This document shows, in pieces, positions 34,691-44,751 of a stretch of 64,000 nt of DNA (within the stretch, counting starts at the first letter, position 1; the number at the start of each line of letters is the position of its first letter). Location: NCBI RefSeq assembly GCF_030269485.1, contig NZ_BSTL01000003.1, positions 1 to 64,000 of the forward strand, in the 5' to 3' direction. The notes under the pieces were generated by a model that saw nothing but the letters and a program-made list of their open reading frames with translations, was not told the DNA's origin and did not search any database. The DNA is from Actinoplanes sp. NBRC 103695. GTDB lineage: Bacteria > Actinomycetota > Actinomycetes > Mycobacteriales > Micromonosporaceae. The translations under genes and the position numbers were made by a program.

Positions 34691-35550
34691 CCGCGCCCGT
34701 CCGCTCCCGGTGGCGGCTCGGCCTCGGCGTCTTCGCGGAGAACCGCCTCGCCCTGGTCGGCGCCGGCATCTTCCTCGCCCTGGCCGCCTTCTCGTTCCTG
34801 GGCCCGTTCGTCTGGCACACCGACCAGGTGCACACCGACCTCGCGTCGGTGCACCTGGACCCGGGCACGCCCGGCCATCCGCTCGGCACCGACGGCGTCG
34901 GCTACGACCAGCTCGGCCGGCTGATGCTCGGTGGGCAGACGTCGATCATCGTCGGGCTCGCCGCCGGCCTGCTCGCCACGCTGGTGGGCACGATCTGGGG
35001 CGCCGTCGCCGGGTTCGTCGGCGGCTGGGTGGACTCGGCGATGATGCGGGTGGTCGACGCGATGATGTCGATCCCGGCGCTGTTCCTGTTCATGCTGCTC
35101 GCCGCGATCGTCACCCCGAGCGTCACGATGCTGATCGTGATCATCGGCGCGTTCGCCTGGCTGGGCCCGGCCCGGCTGGTCCGCGGCGAGGCGCTGAGCC
35201 TGCGCACCCGCGAGTACGTGCAGGCCATGCGCGGGATGGGCGGCACCAGTGGCCGGGCGGTGCGCCGGCACATCGTGCCCAACGCGATCGGCACGGTGAT
35301 CGTCAACGCCACCTTCCAGGTCGCCGACGCGATCCTCTACGTGGCGTACCTGTCCTTCCTCGGCCTCGGTGTGCCCCCGCCCGCGGCGAACTGGGGCGGG
35401 ATGCTCTCCGACGGCCTCGCCGACACCTACAGCGGCCACTGGTGGCTGCTCTATCCGCCCGGCATCGCCATCATCCTGATCGTGCTCGCCTTCAACTTCA
35501 TCGGCGACGGCTTGCGGGACGCCTTCGAGGTCCGTCTCCGCCGGCGTTGA
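34687..35550 (+). CDS. Peptide ABC transporter permease (DppC type)
   Basis: A 287-residue permease. The DppC features are [28 protein letters not shown] (usual HxLGTDxxGRDxLSR), and the EAA loop [34 protein letters not shown] lies 7 nt before the ATG at 34687, which overlaps the previous stop. It forms the channel with the DppB-type protein. Confidence 0.94.
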   Translation: MTAPVRSRWRLGLGVFAENRLALVGAGIFLALAAFSFLGPFVWHTDQVHTDLASVHLDPGTPGHPLGTDGVGYDQLGRLMLGGQTSIIVGLAAGLLATLVGTIWGAVAGFVGGWVDSAMMRVVDAMMSIPALFLFMLLAAIVTPSVTMLIVIIGAFAWLGPARLVRGEALSLRTREYVQAMRGMGGTSGRAVRRHIVPNAIGTVIVNATFQVADAILYVAYLSFLGLGVPPPAANWGGMLSDGLADTYSGHWWLLYPPGIAIILIVLAFNFIGDGLRDAFEVRLRRR

Positions 35551-35561
35551 GAGGACTTGCG

Positions 35562-37553
35562 ATGACCGAACCCCTGCTCGAGCTGCGCGACCTCGACACC
35601 GAGATCGCGGTGCGCCGCGGCGCCGTGCACGCCCTCGACGGCGTCAGCCTGCGCGTGATGCCCGGCGAGACCCTCGGCATCGTGGGGGAGTCCGGCAGCG
35701 GCAAGACGATGACCGCGCTGTCCATCATGGGTCTGCTGCCCTCCGGCGGCCGGGTGACCGGCGGCGAGATCCTCTTCGAGGGGCGGGACCTGCGTTCGCT
35801 CCCGCCGGACGAGGTTCGCCGCATCCGTGGCGTACGCATGGGAATGGTCTTCCAGGATCCGTTCACCTCGCTCAACCCGACCATGCGCATCGGCGCCCAG
35901 GTCGCCGAGCCGCTGCGGGTGCACGAGAAGGCCGGCCGGGCCGAGGCCCGCGAGCGCGCCGTCGAGATCCTCCGACGGGTCGGCATGCCCCGCCCGGACA
36001 GGATCGCCGGCAACTACCCGCACGAGCTGTCCGGCGGCATGCGGCAGCGGGTCGCGATCGCGATGGCGCTGAGCTGCTCCCCGCGCCTGCTCATCGCCGA
36101 CGAGCCGACCACCGCACTGGACGTCACCACGCAGCGGCAGATCCTCGAGCTCATCGACGATCTGCGCGAGGAACTCGGGATGGCGGTCATCCTGGTCACC
36201 CACGACCTGGGCGTGATCGCGGGCCGCGCCGACCGGGTCGCGGTGATGTACGCCGGCCGCGTCGTCGAGACCGCCGCCACCCGCGAGTTGTTCCGCGCGC
36301 CCCGCCACCGCTACACCGAGGCCCTGCTGGAGTCGCTGCCCGAGGCGGCCGACGGCGAACGCCTTTACAGCATTCCCGGCCTGCCCCCCGACCTGTCCCA
36401 GCCGCTGACCGGCTGCCGGTTCGCGCCGCGCTGCCGGCACGTCACCGACGAGTGCCGCGCCGCCGACATCCCGCTGACCGGCGACACGCACCAGTTCGCC
36501 TGCCTGCACCCCGCCGCAAATCAAGATCAACTTCATGCTCGGGTACGCCCGGAGCGCGCGCCCGCCGCGGAGCGGCCGCCACTGCTCTCGATCCGCGGCC
36601 TGGTCAAGAACTACGGGCAGGTCAGCGCCGTCGCCGACGTGTCCTTCGACGTGGCGCCGGGGGAGACCTTCGGCCTGGTCGGCGAGTCCGGCTGCGGCAA
36701 GTCCACGGTGGGCCGCCTCGCCGTGGGCCTGGAACGGCCCAGCGCCGGCCGGATCACCCTGGACGGCACGGACATCGCCGGTCTGAGCGGCCGGGAGCGG
36801 CGCCGCATGCACCGCCAGGTCCAGCTGATGTTCCAGGACAGCTACGCCGCCATGAACCCGCGGATGCGCGTCGACGCCATCCTCGCCGAGCCGCTGGAGA
36901 TCCAGAAGGTCGGCGACCGCCGCGCTCGCATCGACACCCTGCTCGACCAGGTGGGGCTGTCCCGGCAGGTCCTCGAGCGCTACCCGCACGAGTTCTCCGG
37001 CGGCCAGCTGCAGCGCATCGGCCTGGCCCGCTCGCTGGCCCTGCACCCGCGCCTGATCGTCGGCGACGAGCCGGTGAGCGCACTGGACGTGTCGATCCAG
37101 GCCCAGGTCCTCAACCTGATGCGCGACCTGCAGCAGGAGCTCGGCCTGGCGTACGTGTTCATCAGTCACGACCTGTCCGTCGTCGACTACATGGCCGACC
37201 GGATCGGCGTCATGTACCTCGGCAAACTCGTCGAGGTCGGGCCGGCCGGGGACGTGGTGCGCAACGCCCGCCACCCGTACACGCGGGCGCTGATCGATGC
37301 CGTCCCGACCATCGACGCCCCCACCGTCGAGGGCCTCACTGCCGACGGCCGGGCCCGCGAGCGGATCGCCATCGAGGGTGAGCTGCCCAGCGCCCTGAAT
37401 CCGCCTACCGGCTGCCGGTTCCGGACCCGCTGCCCGCTGGCCGCGGAGATCTGCGAGACCGAGCCGCCGCTGACCGGCGACACGCACCAGGTGGCCTGCC
37501 ACTTCCCGCTGCGACCGGCGCGGGCCTCAGGAGCGGAAGTGGCTCACCAGTGA
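35562..37553 (+). CDS. Fused peptide ABC transporter ATPase (DppD-DppF)
   Basis: A 663-residue protein with two complete ABC domains in one chain. The first (about 1-310) has Walker A GESGSGKT, signature LSGGMRQRV and Walker [13 protein letters not shown]; the second (about 345-640) has [18 protein letters not shown] and [12 protein letters not shown]. Each ends in the oligopeptide-transporter C-terminal Cys motif ([14 protein letters not shown] and [14 protein letters not shown]), which can hold an iron-sulfur cluster in relatives. Dpp/Opp systems usually use two separate ATPases, so the fusion is a derived state. GAGAGG lies 7 nt before the ATG at 35562. The last 27 nt overlap the convergent chemoreceptor gene. 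Confidence 0.95.
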   Translation: MTEPLLELRDLDTEIAVRRGAVHALDGVSLRVMPGETLGIVGESGSGKTMTALSIMGLLPSGGRVTGGEILFEGRDLRSLPPDEVRRIRGVRMGMVFQDPFTSLNPTMRIGAQVAEPLRVHEKAGRAEARERAVEILRRVGMPRPDRIAGNYPHELSGGMRQRVAIAMALSCSPRLLIADEPTTALDVTTQRQILELIDDLREELGMAVILVTHDLGVIAGRADRVAVMYAGRVVETAATRELFRAPRHRYTEALLESLPEAADGERLYSIPGLPPDLSQPLTGCRFAPRCRHVTDECRAADIPLTGDTHQFACLHPAANQDQLHARVRPERAPAAERPPLLSIRGLVKNYGQVSAVADVSFDVAPGETFGLVGESGCGKSTVGRLAVGLERPSAGRITLDGTDIAGLSGRERRRMHRQVQLMFQDSYAAMNPRMRVDAILAEPLEIQKVGDRRARIDTLLDQVGLSRQVLERYPHEFSGGQLQRIGLARSLALHPRLIVGDEPVSALDVSIQAQVLNLMRDLQQELGLAYVFISHDLSVVDYMADRIGVMYLGKLVEVGPAGDVVRNARHPYTRALIDAVPTIDAPTVEGLTADGRARERIAIEGELPSALNPPTGCRFRTRCPLAAEICETEPPLTGDTHQVACHFPLRPARASGAEVAHQ

Positions 37554-39101
37554 CTGCAGGTCCTGTGCCATCTTGCTGAGCTCGGTCACCGCGTTCCGGG
37601 ACTCGGCGATGCCCTTCGTGCTGACCTGGGTCGCGGTGGCCAGCCCGGTGATGTTGTCGGCGATGTGACCCGCGCCGGAGGCCGCCAGCGCGACGCTGCG
37701 GCTGATCTCCTCGGTGGTCGCGGTCTGCTCCTCGACGGCGCCGGCGATGGTGGCCTGGTAGCCGTTGATGCTCGCGATCACCGAGGTGATCTCGCCGATG
37801 GCGCTGACCGCCCCGGCCGTGTCCGTCTGGATGGCCTGCACGCGCTGCGAGATGTCGTCGGTGGCCCGGGCGGTCTCCTGCGCCAGCTCCTTGACCTCGC
37901 CCGCGACGACCGCGAACCCCTTGCCCGACTCGCCGGCCCGGGCCGCCTCGATGGTCGCGTTGAGCGCCAGCAGGTTCGTCTGCTCAGCGATGCTCGTGAT
38001 GACCTTGATGACCGTGGCGATCTCGGTGGACGACTCGCCGAGCTTGCCGATCTGCGCCGTGGTCGCCTCGGCCACCTCGACCGCCCGCGCGGCGACCCGG
38101 GCCGCCTCGGCGGCGTTGTGTGCGATGTCGCGGATCGAGCCGCCCATCTCGTTCGCGCCGGTCGCGACCGAGGAGACGTTCTCGGAAACCTCCGACGCCG
38201 CCCGCGAGACGCCCTGCGCCTGCTCCGACGCCTGCTGGGCGGACGACATCATGGTGCCGGACGTGGCGGTCAGCTGCTCCGCGGCCGCGGCCACCGAGTG
38301 CGCGGAGGCGGTCACCGAGCTGACGACGCGGCGCATGTTCGCCTGGGCCTCGTCGAGCGCGAGCGCCATCTGGCCCACCTCGTCGCGGCTGTTCACGGCC
38401 GCCCCGACCGTGAGGTCACCGGCGGCCATGGCCTGGAGCGCCCCGCGTACCCGCAGCAGAGGCCGGGTGATGGACACGACGACCAGCTGGGCCAGCAGGC
38501 AGACGAGGACGGCGGCCAGCGCGACCACCAGCCAGAGCACGTGCTGAGCGTTCGCCCGGGCCTCGTCCGCCGCGGCCTCGGCCCGGGTCACGGTGTCGAT
38601 GAACAGGGTTCGTTCGTTGTCGAGCACGGCGCTGATCAGGTAGTTGTCGACGCCGACCTGCTCCGAGGCCAGACGCGCGCCGTCCCGGTCCGCGGCCGCG
38701 CCGTCGACGAAGCGCCGCAGGGTGACGGTGTAGTCGGCGGTCACGCTCTTGACCCGGCCCACCGCGGCGGCCAGCCCGCCGGGCAAAGGGATCTTCTCCA
38801 GCTGGACGACGAGGTCGTTGGTCGCCGCGATCTGCTCCTGGAGCGGCTTCACCTGCTGCGCGGGGTTGTCCCGGATGACCGCGCCCTGGCCGAGGGCCTT
38901 GAGCTCGGTCGCCTTCTGATCGATCCGCAGCACCAGGGTGCTCGCGGCGTTGATCTCCTTCTGCTGCTCCGCGGTCCGGGTCGCGGTCCGGTCACCCGCG
39001 ATCGTCACGATCAGGCAGGTCGCCAGGGCGGCCAGGCTCGCCACGACCAGCATGGCCAGCTTCGCGCGGATCGGTAGGTCCAGGAAACGCCTCGTGTTCA
39101 C
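37527..39101 (-). CDS. Methyl-accepting chemotaxis protein
   Basis: A 524-residue chemoreceptor. Helix 1 lies at about 15-35, a four-helix-bundle ligand domain follows (about 36-185), then helix 2 (about 188-212), HAMP and a long cytoplasmic signalling domain. The hairpin tip [38 protein letters not shown] is the conserved CheA/CheW-binding region. GGAGGA before the GTG at 39101 sets the start. It lies 17 nt downstream of a ChvE-like sugar-binding lipoprotein gene and is surely cotranscribed. In an Actinoplanes-like organism such receptors would guide flagellated spores (inference). Confidence 0.94.
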   Translation of the reverse strand: MNTRRFLDLPIRAKLAMLVVASLAALATCLIVTIAGDRTATRTAEQQKEINAASTLVLRIDQKATELKALGQGAVIRDNPAQQVKPLQEQIAATNDLVVQLEKIPLPGGLAAAVGRVKSVTADYTVTLRRFVDGAAADRDGARLASEQVGVDNYLISAVLDNERTLFIDTVTRAEAAADEARANAQHVLWLVVALAAVLVCLLAQLVVVSITRPLLRVRGALQAMAAGDLTVGAAVNSRDEVGQMALALDEAQANMRRVVSSVTASAHSVAAAAEQLTATSGTMMSSAQQASEQAQGVSRAASEVSENVSSVATGANEMGGSIRDIAHNAAEAARVAARAVEVAEATTAQIGKLGESSTEIATVIKVITSIAEQTNLLALNATIEAARAGESGKGFAVVAGEVKELAQETARATDDISQRVQAIQTDTAGAVSAIGEITSVIASINGYQATIAGAVEEQTATTEEISRSVALAASGAGHIADNITGLATATQVSTKGIAESRNAVTELSKMAQDLQSLVSHFRS

Positions 39102-39118
39102 GCTCGTCCTCCGCCGGT

Positions 39119-40195
39119 TCAACCGGCCAGCTGGTCGGCGGTGAAATAGCCGCCGTCGACCAGGACCCGGCGATAGTTCGTCCTGTCCACGTCCACCGGC
39201 TGGAGCAGGAACGCCGGCACCACCTTGACGCCGTTGTCGTACTGCTTGGTGTCGTTGACCTCGGGGGTGCCGCCGGTCAGCAGGGAGTTGGCCATCTGCA
39301 CGGCGACCTTCGCCAGTTCCCGGGTGTCCTTGTAGACGGTCTCGGACTGCTTGCCGGCCGCGATCAGCTTGACCGAGTCCAGTTCGGCGTCCTGGCCGGT
39401 GATGATCGGCAGCCGCCGCCGGTCGGCCACCAGCGCCTCCAGGATGCCGCGGCTGAGGCCGTCGTACGGCGACAGGACCGCGTCGAGCCGCTCGTCGGCG
39501 AGCGGACCGGCGAGCAGGCGTTGCATCCGCGTCTTGGCCACGGCGCCGTCCCACCGCAGCGTCGCCACCCGCCGGAAGCTGGTCTCGCCGCTGACGACCC
39601 GCAACTTCCGCGATCTCAGGTACGGCCGCAGCACGCTCATCGAGCCGTCGAAGAAGAAGTCGGCGTTGTTGTCGTCCGGGGATCCGGCGAACAGCTCGAT
39701 GGTGAACGGCCCCCGCGCCTCCGGCAGGCCGAGCGCCTCGACGATGTACCTGGCCTGCAGGACGCCGACCTTGAAGTTGTCGAAGGTGGCGTAGTAGTCG
39801 ACGTCCGGGGTGTCCCGGATCAGCCGGTCGTAGGCGATCACCGGGATTCCGGCGGTGGCGGCGGAGGCGAGCACGTCCTTCAGGGCGCCGCCGTCGACCG
39901 AGCCGATCACCAGAGCCCGGACGCGGTTGTCGATCATGCCCTGGATCTGGCTGATCTGACCCTTCACGTCGTCCTCGGCGTACTGCAGGTCGGTCTTGTA
40001 CCCGAGCAGTTCGAACTGCTGTTCCATGCCGCGGCCGTCGCTGAGCCAGCGCTCCGACTTCGTGGTCGGCAAGGAGATGCCGATCGTCCCGCGGTCCGGC
40101 GCCGCGACGCTGATCTCCGGGGCGGCGCAGGCCGCGGACGTCGCCAGCACGATGACGCTCGCGACAGCGAGCAGCAGAACCCTGGGCAACCGCAC
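39119..40195 (-). CDS. ChvE/XylF-like sugar-binding lipoprotein
   Basis: A 358-residue periplasmic-binding-protein (type 1, sugar) with a lipoprotein signal and lipobox [37 protein letters not shown] is typical of ChvE/XylF proteins, as are [10 protein letters not shown] and the AYDGLSRG-like segment ([14 protein letters not shown]). No sugar permease or ATPase lies nearby; the only partner is the chemoreceptor gene 17 nt downstream. It therefore looks like a chemotactic sugar receptor, as ChvE or the galactose-binding protein can be, rather than a transport component. The start is GTG at 40195; its ribosome binding site is weak. Confidence 0.88.
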   Translation of the reverse strand: MRLPRVLLLAVASVIVLATSAACAAPEISVAAPDRGTIGISLPTTKSERWLSDGRGMEQQFELLGYKTDLQYAEDDVKGQISQIQGMIDNRVRALVIGSVDGGALKDVLASAATAGIPVIAYDRLIRDTPDVDYYATFDNFKVGVLQARYIVEALGLPEARGPFTIELFAGSPDDNNADFFFDGSMSVLRPYLRSRKLRVVSGETSFRRVATLRWDGAVAKTRMQRLLAGPLADERLDAVLSPYDGLSRGILEALVADRRRLPIITGQDAELDSVKLIAAGKQSETVYKDTRELAKVAVQMANSLLTGGTPEVNDTKQYDNGVKVVPAFLLQPVDVDRTNYRRVLVDGGYFTADQLAG

Positions 40196-40249
40196 GTCCC
40201 GACGATGCCACGGCTGGGTGCCTCATATTCGGTATTTCTGCGGATAGGC

Positions 40250-40259
40250 CGGAATTCCG
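40250..40259. promoter_or_regulatory. CGGAATTCCG palindrome between the sugar-receptor and TIR genes
   Basis: A 10-bp perfect palindrome sits in the 142-bp divergent region, 55 nt upstream of the sugar-binding protein gene and 79 nt upstream of the first TIR gene. It is a possible operator for either; no further support is visible. Confidence 0.3.
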
Positions 40260-40330
40260 ATGGCCGGGTTTGGTGGTTGCGCGTGTGACGTGCAGAATCG
40301 ACCATCGCCGATGCTGTTATCTCCACGGGG

Positions 40331-41377
40331 GCTTCTGGTGTCGTTCAACGGGTTCATTTCGTACAGTCATGCCGCGGACGGGCGGCTCGCGCCGGCGGTT
40401 CAGCGTGGTTTGCATCGGTTGGCGAAGCCGTGGCATCGTCGCCGTGCGCTGTGGATCTTCCGGGACCAGACCGGGCTTTCGGTCACCCCCGCGCTGTGGA
40501 CCTCCATCCAGAAGGCCTTGGACAACTCCGAGTACTTCGTGTTGATGGCGTCTCCGGAGGCGGCGCAGTCACCGTGGGTGAATCGCGAGATCGAGCATTG
40601 GGTCGCGACCAAGCCGCTGGATCGCATCCTTCCCGTGGTCACCGACGGCGAGTGGCGGTGGGATCCGGTGGCCAAGGACTTCGACGCCGAGTCCACCTCG
40701 GTGCCGGCCGCGCTGCGCGGGGTGTTCGCGGAGGAGCCGCTCTACCTGGACCTGCGGTGGGCTCGCGACGACCGCCACCTGAGCTTGCGGCACTCCCGTT
40801 TCCGGGACGCGATCGCTCAGCTGGCCGCGCCGATGCACGGTGTGAGCAAGGACGATCTGGAGGGTGAGGACGTCCGCCAGCATCGCCGTGCGGGCCGGAT
40901 GCGGCTGTCCGCGGTGGCCTCGCTGCTGGTGCTGACTGTGCTGGCCTCGGTGACCGGTTTGTCGGCGGTGCAGAATGCCGCCCGGGCCAACGCGTCCGCG
41001 GTGGAGGCCAGGCAGCAGCAGAAGGAGGCTTCGGCCCAGCGCGGGCATGCGGAGCGGTTCGCCACCGAGGCTCAGCAGCAGGAGGAGAAGGCGCGCGACC
41101 AGGAGGCGCGGGCGCGGGCCGCGGCGGCCGAGGCGGATCGGCAGGAGGAGTCGGCGCGGGCGCAGAAGGCTCTGGCTGACAAGGCCAAGGGTGACGTCAA
41201 GGTCCAGCTGGACAAGGCGGACAAGGCGGCGGCGCGGGCCAAGGAGCAGCAGCGGCTGGCCGCGCGCCAGGGGGTGCTGGCGCGCGAGTCGGCGGCCGAG
41301 TCGCGCAAGCAGCAGCAGCGGGCCAAGGAGCAGGAGCGGATCGCCCGGGAACAGGAGCGGCTGGCCGGCGAGGCGGG
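40331..41377 (+). repeat. Near-identical 1,047-bp repeat, copy 1 (TIR cassette)
   Basis: Matches 43705-44751 at a constant offset of 3,374 with only three mismatches, at 40808, 40812 and 40822. It covers the start codon, TIR domain, transmembrane segment and first part of the coiled coil. Confidence 0.95.
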
Positions 41378-43673
41378 CGCGGAGGCCGCCAAGCAGAAGA
41401 AGATCGCCGGTGAGCAGCAGAAACTGGCCGCCGCCGCGGAGGCGCAGGCGCGCGCACAGGAGCAGATCGCCCGCGATCAGGAGGCGAAGGCGAAGGAGGC
41501 CGGCGACGAGGCGGCCCGCCAGCAGAAGATCGCGATCAGCCGCCGCCTGGTCAACCAGGCCAAGGCCACGGTCACCGACAACCCGCGGACGGCGTTCAAA
41601 CTCGGCGTCGCCGCGCAGAAGGTCAGCCCCACGGACGAGATCAAGCGGGACGTGACCGGCCTGATCACCTCCACCAGGCAGCTGAGCACGATCGACGACG
41701 TGTTCCAGACCTCGTACGGGCCGCGCGGCCCGTTCGCCACCGGCGCCCCCGACGGGACCGTGTCGTTGTGGGACATGGCCGAGCCGGCCAATCCGCGGCG
41801 CCTCGCCACGATCAAGGAGCCCGGCGCCGAGTACGCCCACGTGTCGGTCAGCCCGGACGGGAAGACGCTGGCCATCGGCTGGTCGGACGGCGCGGCCCTG
41901 TGGAACGTGACCAACCCGGCCGATCCCGTCCGCCTCGCGCAGCTGCCTCCGGGCCGGTACGGCGTCGTCGTCTTCAGCCCGGACAACCGCACCCTCGCCA
42001 CCGGCAACCGCACCGTCGAGGCCGGTGAGCCCGAGGACGACAACGGGTACGCGTCGCTGTGGGACGTGACCGACCGCACCAGCCCGGCCAAGCTTTCTGA
42101 GCTGCACGGCCCCGGCATGGAATCGGCCTACGACATGGCGTTCGGCAACGGCGGCCAGACCCTCGTGGTCCAGCACTTCGGGGCAGTCGTCTGGGACCTC
42201 ACCGACCGGGCCAACCCGGTGAAGCGCAGTCAGATCAACGAGCTCCACAACTCGGCCGGGATGGCCTTCCACCCGTTCCTGTCGTTGCTGGCCATCGGCG
42301 ACCTGAGCGGCGCGGTCACCGTCTACGACATGAACGACCTGTCGCAGCCGCGGGTCTGGTACACCTCCCGGAGCAGTTCCCACGAGAACCTCACGCTGGC
42401 CTACAGCCCGGACGGGAGCCGCCTGATCGCCGGGTTCTACGACGGCACGACCATCGTCTGGAACACGGCCGCCGGCAACATGTACGAGCTCGCCCGGGTG
42501 ACGGGCCGCGTCGGGGTCACGTCGCTCGGTATGAGCCGGGACAACCGCACCCTGCTCACCGTGGAGTCGGCGGAGACCGCGGTGCTGTGGAACATGGAGG
42601 ACTTCGCCACCCCGGAACGGCGCGCCACCCTCCCGGGGCACGACAACGGCGTGCTGTCGGTGACGTACTCGACCGACGGAAAGACCCTGATGAGCATCGG
42701 ATGGGACAACCAGGCCATCTTCTGGGACGTGTCCGGCTCCGAGCCGGTCCGGCGGGCGACCGTCCCGCTGCTGAACGGCCGGCGGATCGTGCAGGGGGCG
42801 ATCAGCGCGGACGGCCGTACCGCCGTCGCCGTCGACAACGACGGACTGCTCCTGCTGACCGACACGTCCGATCCCGCGAACCCGGCGCCGTTCGCCGGCA
42901 CGCACCTCGGGAACAGTCTGTCGTTGATACAGCTCAGTCCGGACGGGAGTCGCCTGGCGCTGATCGTCGGCACGCACCTCCAGATGTTCGACGTGAGCGA
43001 GCACCGCGGCATGCGCCTGCTCACCGACATGCCGATCCCCGTTCAGCCGCCGCGGGCGATGGCCTTCAGCCCGGACGGGCAGATGCTGGCCTTCACCTAC
43101 CACAAGACGGTGAACCTGTGGGATCTCCGCAACCCCGCGTCGCCGCAGAAGGTCGCCACCCTGTCCGGGCACGCCGACCAGACCATGTCGGTGGCGTTCG
43201 GGCCGACCGGGAAGACCGTGGCCACCGGCAGCGCCGACCGCACCGTGATCCTCTGGGACATCACCGACCTCAAGGAGCCGGAGCGGTACTCCACCCTGAC
43301 CGGCGCCTACTACCCGATCGCCAGGGTCGCCTTCAGCGCGAACGGCCGGACCCTCATCGCCGGTGAGACGTCCAGGTCGTCGACCATCTGGGACGTCGCC
43401 GAGCCGGCCCGGCCGATCCGGCTCTCCCGGATCCTGACCAACCACGCGTACGAACGGGGCGCGCTCGCCTTCAGCCCGGACGGCCGGACCCTCGCCGTCG
43501 GCACCGACCAGGACCTGCGGGAAGGGGTCGGCATCTGGGACCTGACGCGGCAGAACAACCTCCGGGCGGACCCGGGTGCCTTCGGCTGCACCGTCACCGG
43601 CAAGGGCCTCACCGAACGGGAATGGGTCCGCCTCATCCCCGAGCTGCCCTACGAGCGCACCTGCGCCGGCTGA
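40338..43673 (+). CDS. TIR - transmembrane - coiled coil - WD40 protein, copy 1
   Basis: A 1,111-residue protein. The TIR domain covers about 1-150 (SFNGFISYSHAADGRLAP, FRDQTGLSV, SEYFVLMASPEAAQSPWVNREIEHW). The position where NAD-cleaving TIR domains have Glu is not clearly acidic here, so enzyme activity is uncertain. A basic patch (180-189) and one helix (190-213) follow, then about 190 residues of Glu/Gln/Ala/Arg-rich coiled coil, a conserved SRRLVNQA segment and a WD40 region (about 450-1090) with many SPDG...LWD units. Charges put TIR inside and WD40 outside. Only two cysteines exist, both near the C-terminus (FGC and RTC). The GTG at 40338 is chosen by alignment with copy 2. Function is unknown; a sensor or defence role is inference. 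Confidence 0.9.
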   Translation: MSFNGFISYSHAADGRLAPAVQRGLHRLAKPWHRRRALWIFRDQTGLSVTPALWTSIQKALDNSEYFVLMASPEAAQSPWVNREIEHWVATKPLDRILPVVTDGEWRWDPVAKDFDAESTSVPAALRGVFAEEPLYLDLRWARDDRHLSLRHSRFRDAIAQLAAPMHGVSKDDLEGEDVRQHRRAGRMRLSAVASLLVLTVLASVTGLSAVQNAARANASAVEARQQQKEASAQRGHAERFATEAQQQEEKARDQEARARAAAAEADRQEESARAQKALADKAKGDVKVQLDKADKAAARAKEQQRLAARQGVLARESAAESRKQQQRAKEQERIAREQERLAGEAGAEAAKQKKIAGEQQKLAAAAEAQARAQEQIARDQEAKAKEAGDEAARQQKIAISRRLVNQAKATVTDNPRTAFKLGVAAQKVSPTDEIKRDVTGLITSTRQLSTIDDVFQTSYGPRGPFATGAPDGTVSLWDMAEPANPRRLATIKEPGAEYAHVSVSPDGKTLAIGWSDGAALWNVTNPADPVRLAQLPPGRYGVVVFSPDNRTLATGNRTVEAGEPEDDNGYASLWDVTDRTSPAKLSELHGPGMESAYDMAFGNGGQTLVVQHFGAVVWDLTDRANPVKRSQINELHNSAGMAFHPFLSLLAIGDLSGAVTVYDMNDLSQPRVWYTSRSSSHENLTLAYSPDGSRLIAGFYDGTTIVWNTAAGNMYELARVTGRVGVTSLGMSRDNRTLLTVESAETAVLWNMEDFATPERRATLPGHDNGVLSVTYSTDGKTLMSIGWDNQAIFWDVSGSEPVRRATVPLLNGRRIVQGAISADGRTAVAVDNDGLLLLTDTSDPANPAPFAGTHLGNSLSLIQLSPDGSRLALIVGTHLQMFDVSEHRGMRLLTDMPIPVQPPRAMAFSPDGQMLAFTYHKTVNLWDLRNPASPQKVATLSGHADQTMSVAFGPTGKTVATGSADRTVILWDITDLKEPERYSTLTGAYYPIARVAFSANGRTLIAGETSRSSTIWDVAEPARPIRLSRILTNHAYERGALAFSPDGRTLAVGTDQDLREGVGIWDLTRQNNLRADPGAFGCTVTGKGLTEREWVRLIPELPYERTCAG

Positions 43674-43704
43674 GTCCCTCGGCGGTCCACGCAACTCCAT
43701 AGGA

Positions 43705-44751
43705 GCTTCTGGTGTCGTTCAACGGGTTCATTTCGTACAGTCATGCCGCGGACGGGCGGCTCGCGCCGGCGGTTCAGCGTGGTTTGCATCGGTTGGCGAA
43801 GCCGTGGCATCGTCGCCGTGCGCTGTGGATCTTCCGGGACCAGACCGGGCTTTCGGTCACCCCCGCGCTGTGGACCTCCATCCAGAAGGCCTTGGACAAC
43901 TCCGAGTACTTCGTGTTGATGGCGTCTCCGGAGGCGGCGCAGTCACCGTGGGTGAATCGCGAGATCGAGCATTGGGTCGCGACCAAGCCGCTGGATCGCA
44001 TCCTTCCCGTGGTCACCGACGGCGAGTGGCGGTGGGATCCGGTGGCCAAGGACTTCGACGCCGAGTCCACCTCGGTGCCGGCCGCGCTGCGCGGGGTGTT
44101 CGCGGAGGAGCCGCTCTACCTGGACCTGCGGTGGGCTCGCGACGACCGCCACCTGAGCTTGCGGCACTCCCGTTTCCGGGAGGCGGTCGCTCAGCGGGCC
44201 GCGCCGATGCACGGTGTGAGCAAGGACGATCTGGAGGGTGAGGACGTCCGCCAGCATCGCCGTGCGGGCCGGATGCGGCTGTCCGCGGTGGCCTCGCTGC
44301 TGGTGCTGACTGTGCTGGCCTCGGTGACCGGTTTGTCGGCGGTGCAGAATGCCGCCCGGGCCAACGCGTCCGCGGTGGAGGCCAGGCAGCAGCAGAAGGA
44401 GGCTTCGGCCCAGCGCGGGCATGCGGAGCGGTTCGCCACCGAGGCTCAGCAGCAGGAGGAGAAGGCGCGCGACCAGGAGGCGCGGGCGCGGGCCGCGGCG
44501 GCCGAGGCGGATCGGCAGGAGGAGTCGGCGCGGGCGCAGAAGGCTCTGGCTGACAAGGCCAAGGGTGACGTCAAGGTCCAGCTGGACAAGGCGGACAAGG
44601 CGGCGGCGCGGGCCAAGGAGCAGCAGCGGCTGGCCGCGCGCCAGGGGGTGCTGGCGCGCGAGTCGGCGGCCGAGTCGCGCAAGCAGCAGCAGCGGGCCAA
44701 GGAGCAGGAGCGGATCGCCCGGGAACAGGAGCGGCTGGCCGGCGAGGCGGG
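43705..44751 (+). repeat. Near-identical 1,047-bp repeat, copy 2 (TIR cassette)
   Basis: Second copy of the 40331-41377 segment. The mismatches at 44182, 44186 and 44196 change Asp157 to Glu, Ile159 to Val and Leu162 to Arg. Confidence 0.95.

Noticed and set aside
34710..35561. Upstream extension of the fused peptide ATPase
   Set aside because: It is a shadow of the permease gene; a ribosome binding site and family start support ATG 35562.
40569..43700. Very long minus-strand open frames opposite the TIR-WD40 genes
   Set aside because: They are antisense shadows caused by high GC at third positions; no start context or protein-like pattern.
40331..44751. TIR repeat as a mere assembly duplication
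   Set aside because: The flanks and the 3' halves of the two genes differ throughout and both frames are intact, so two real genes are more likely; long reads would still be decisive.
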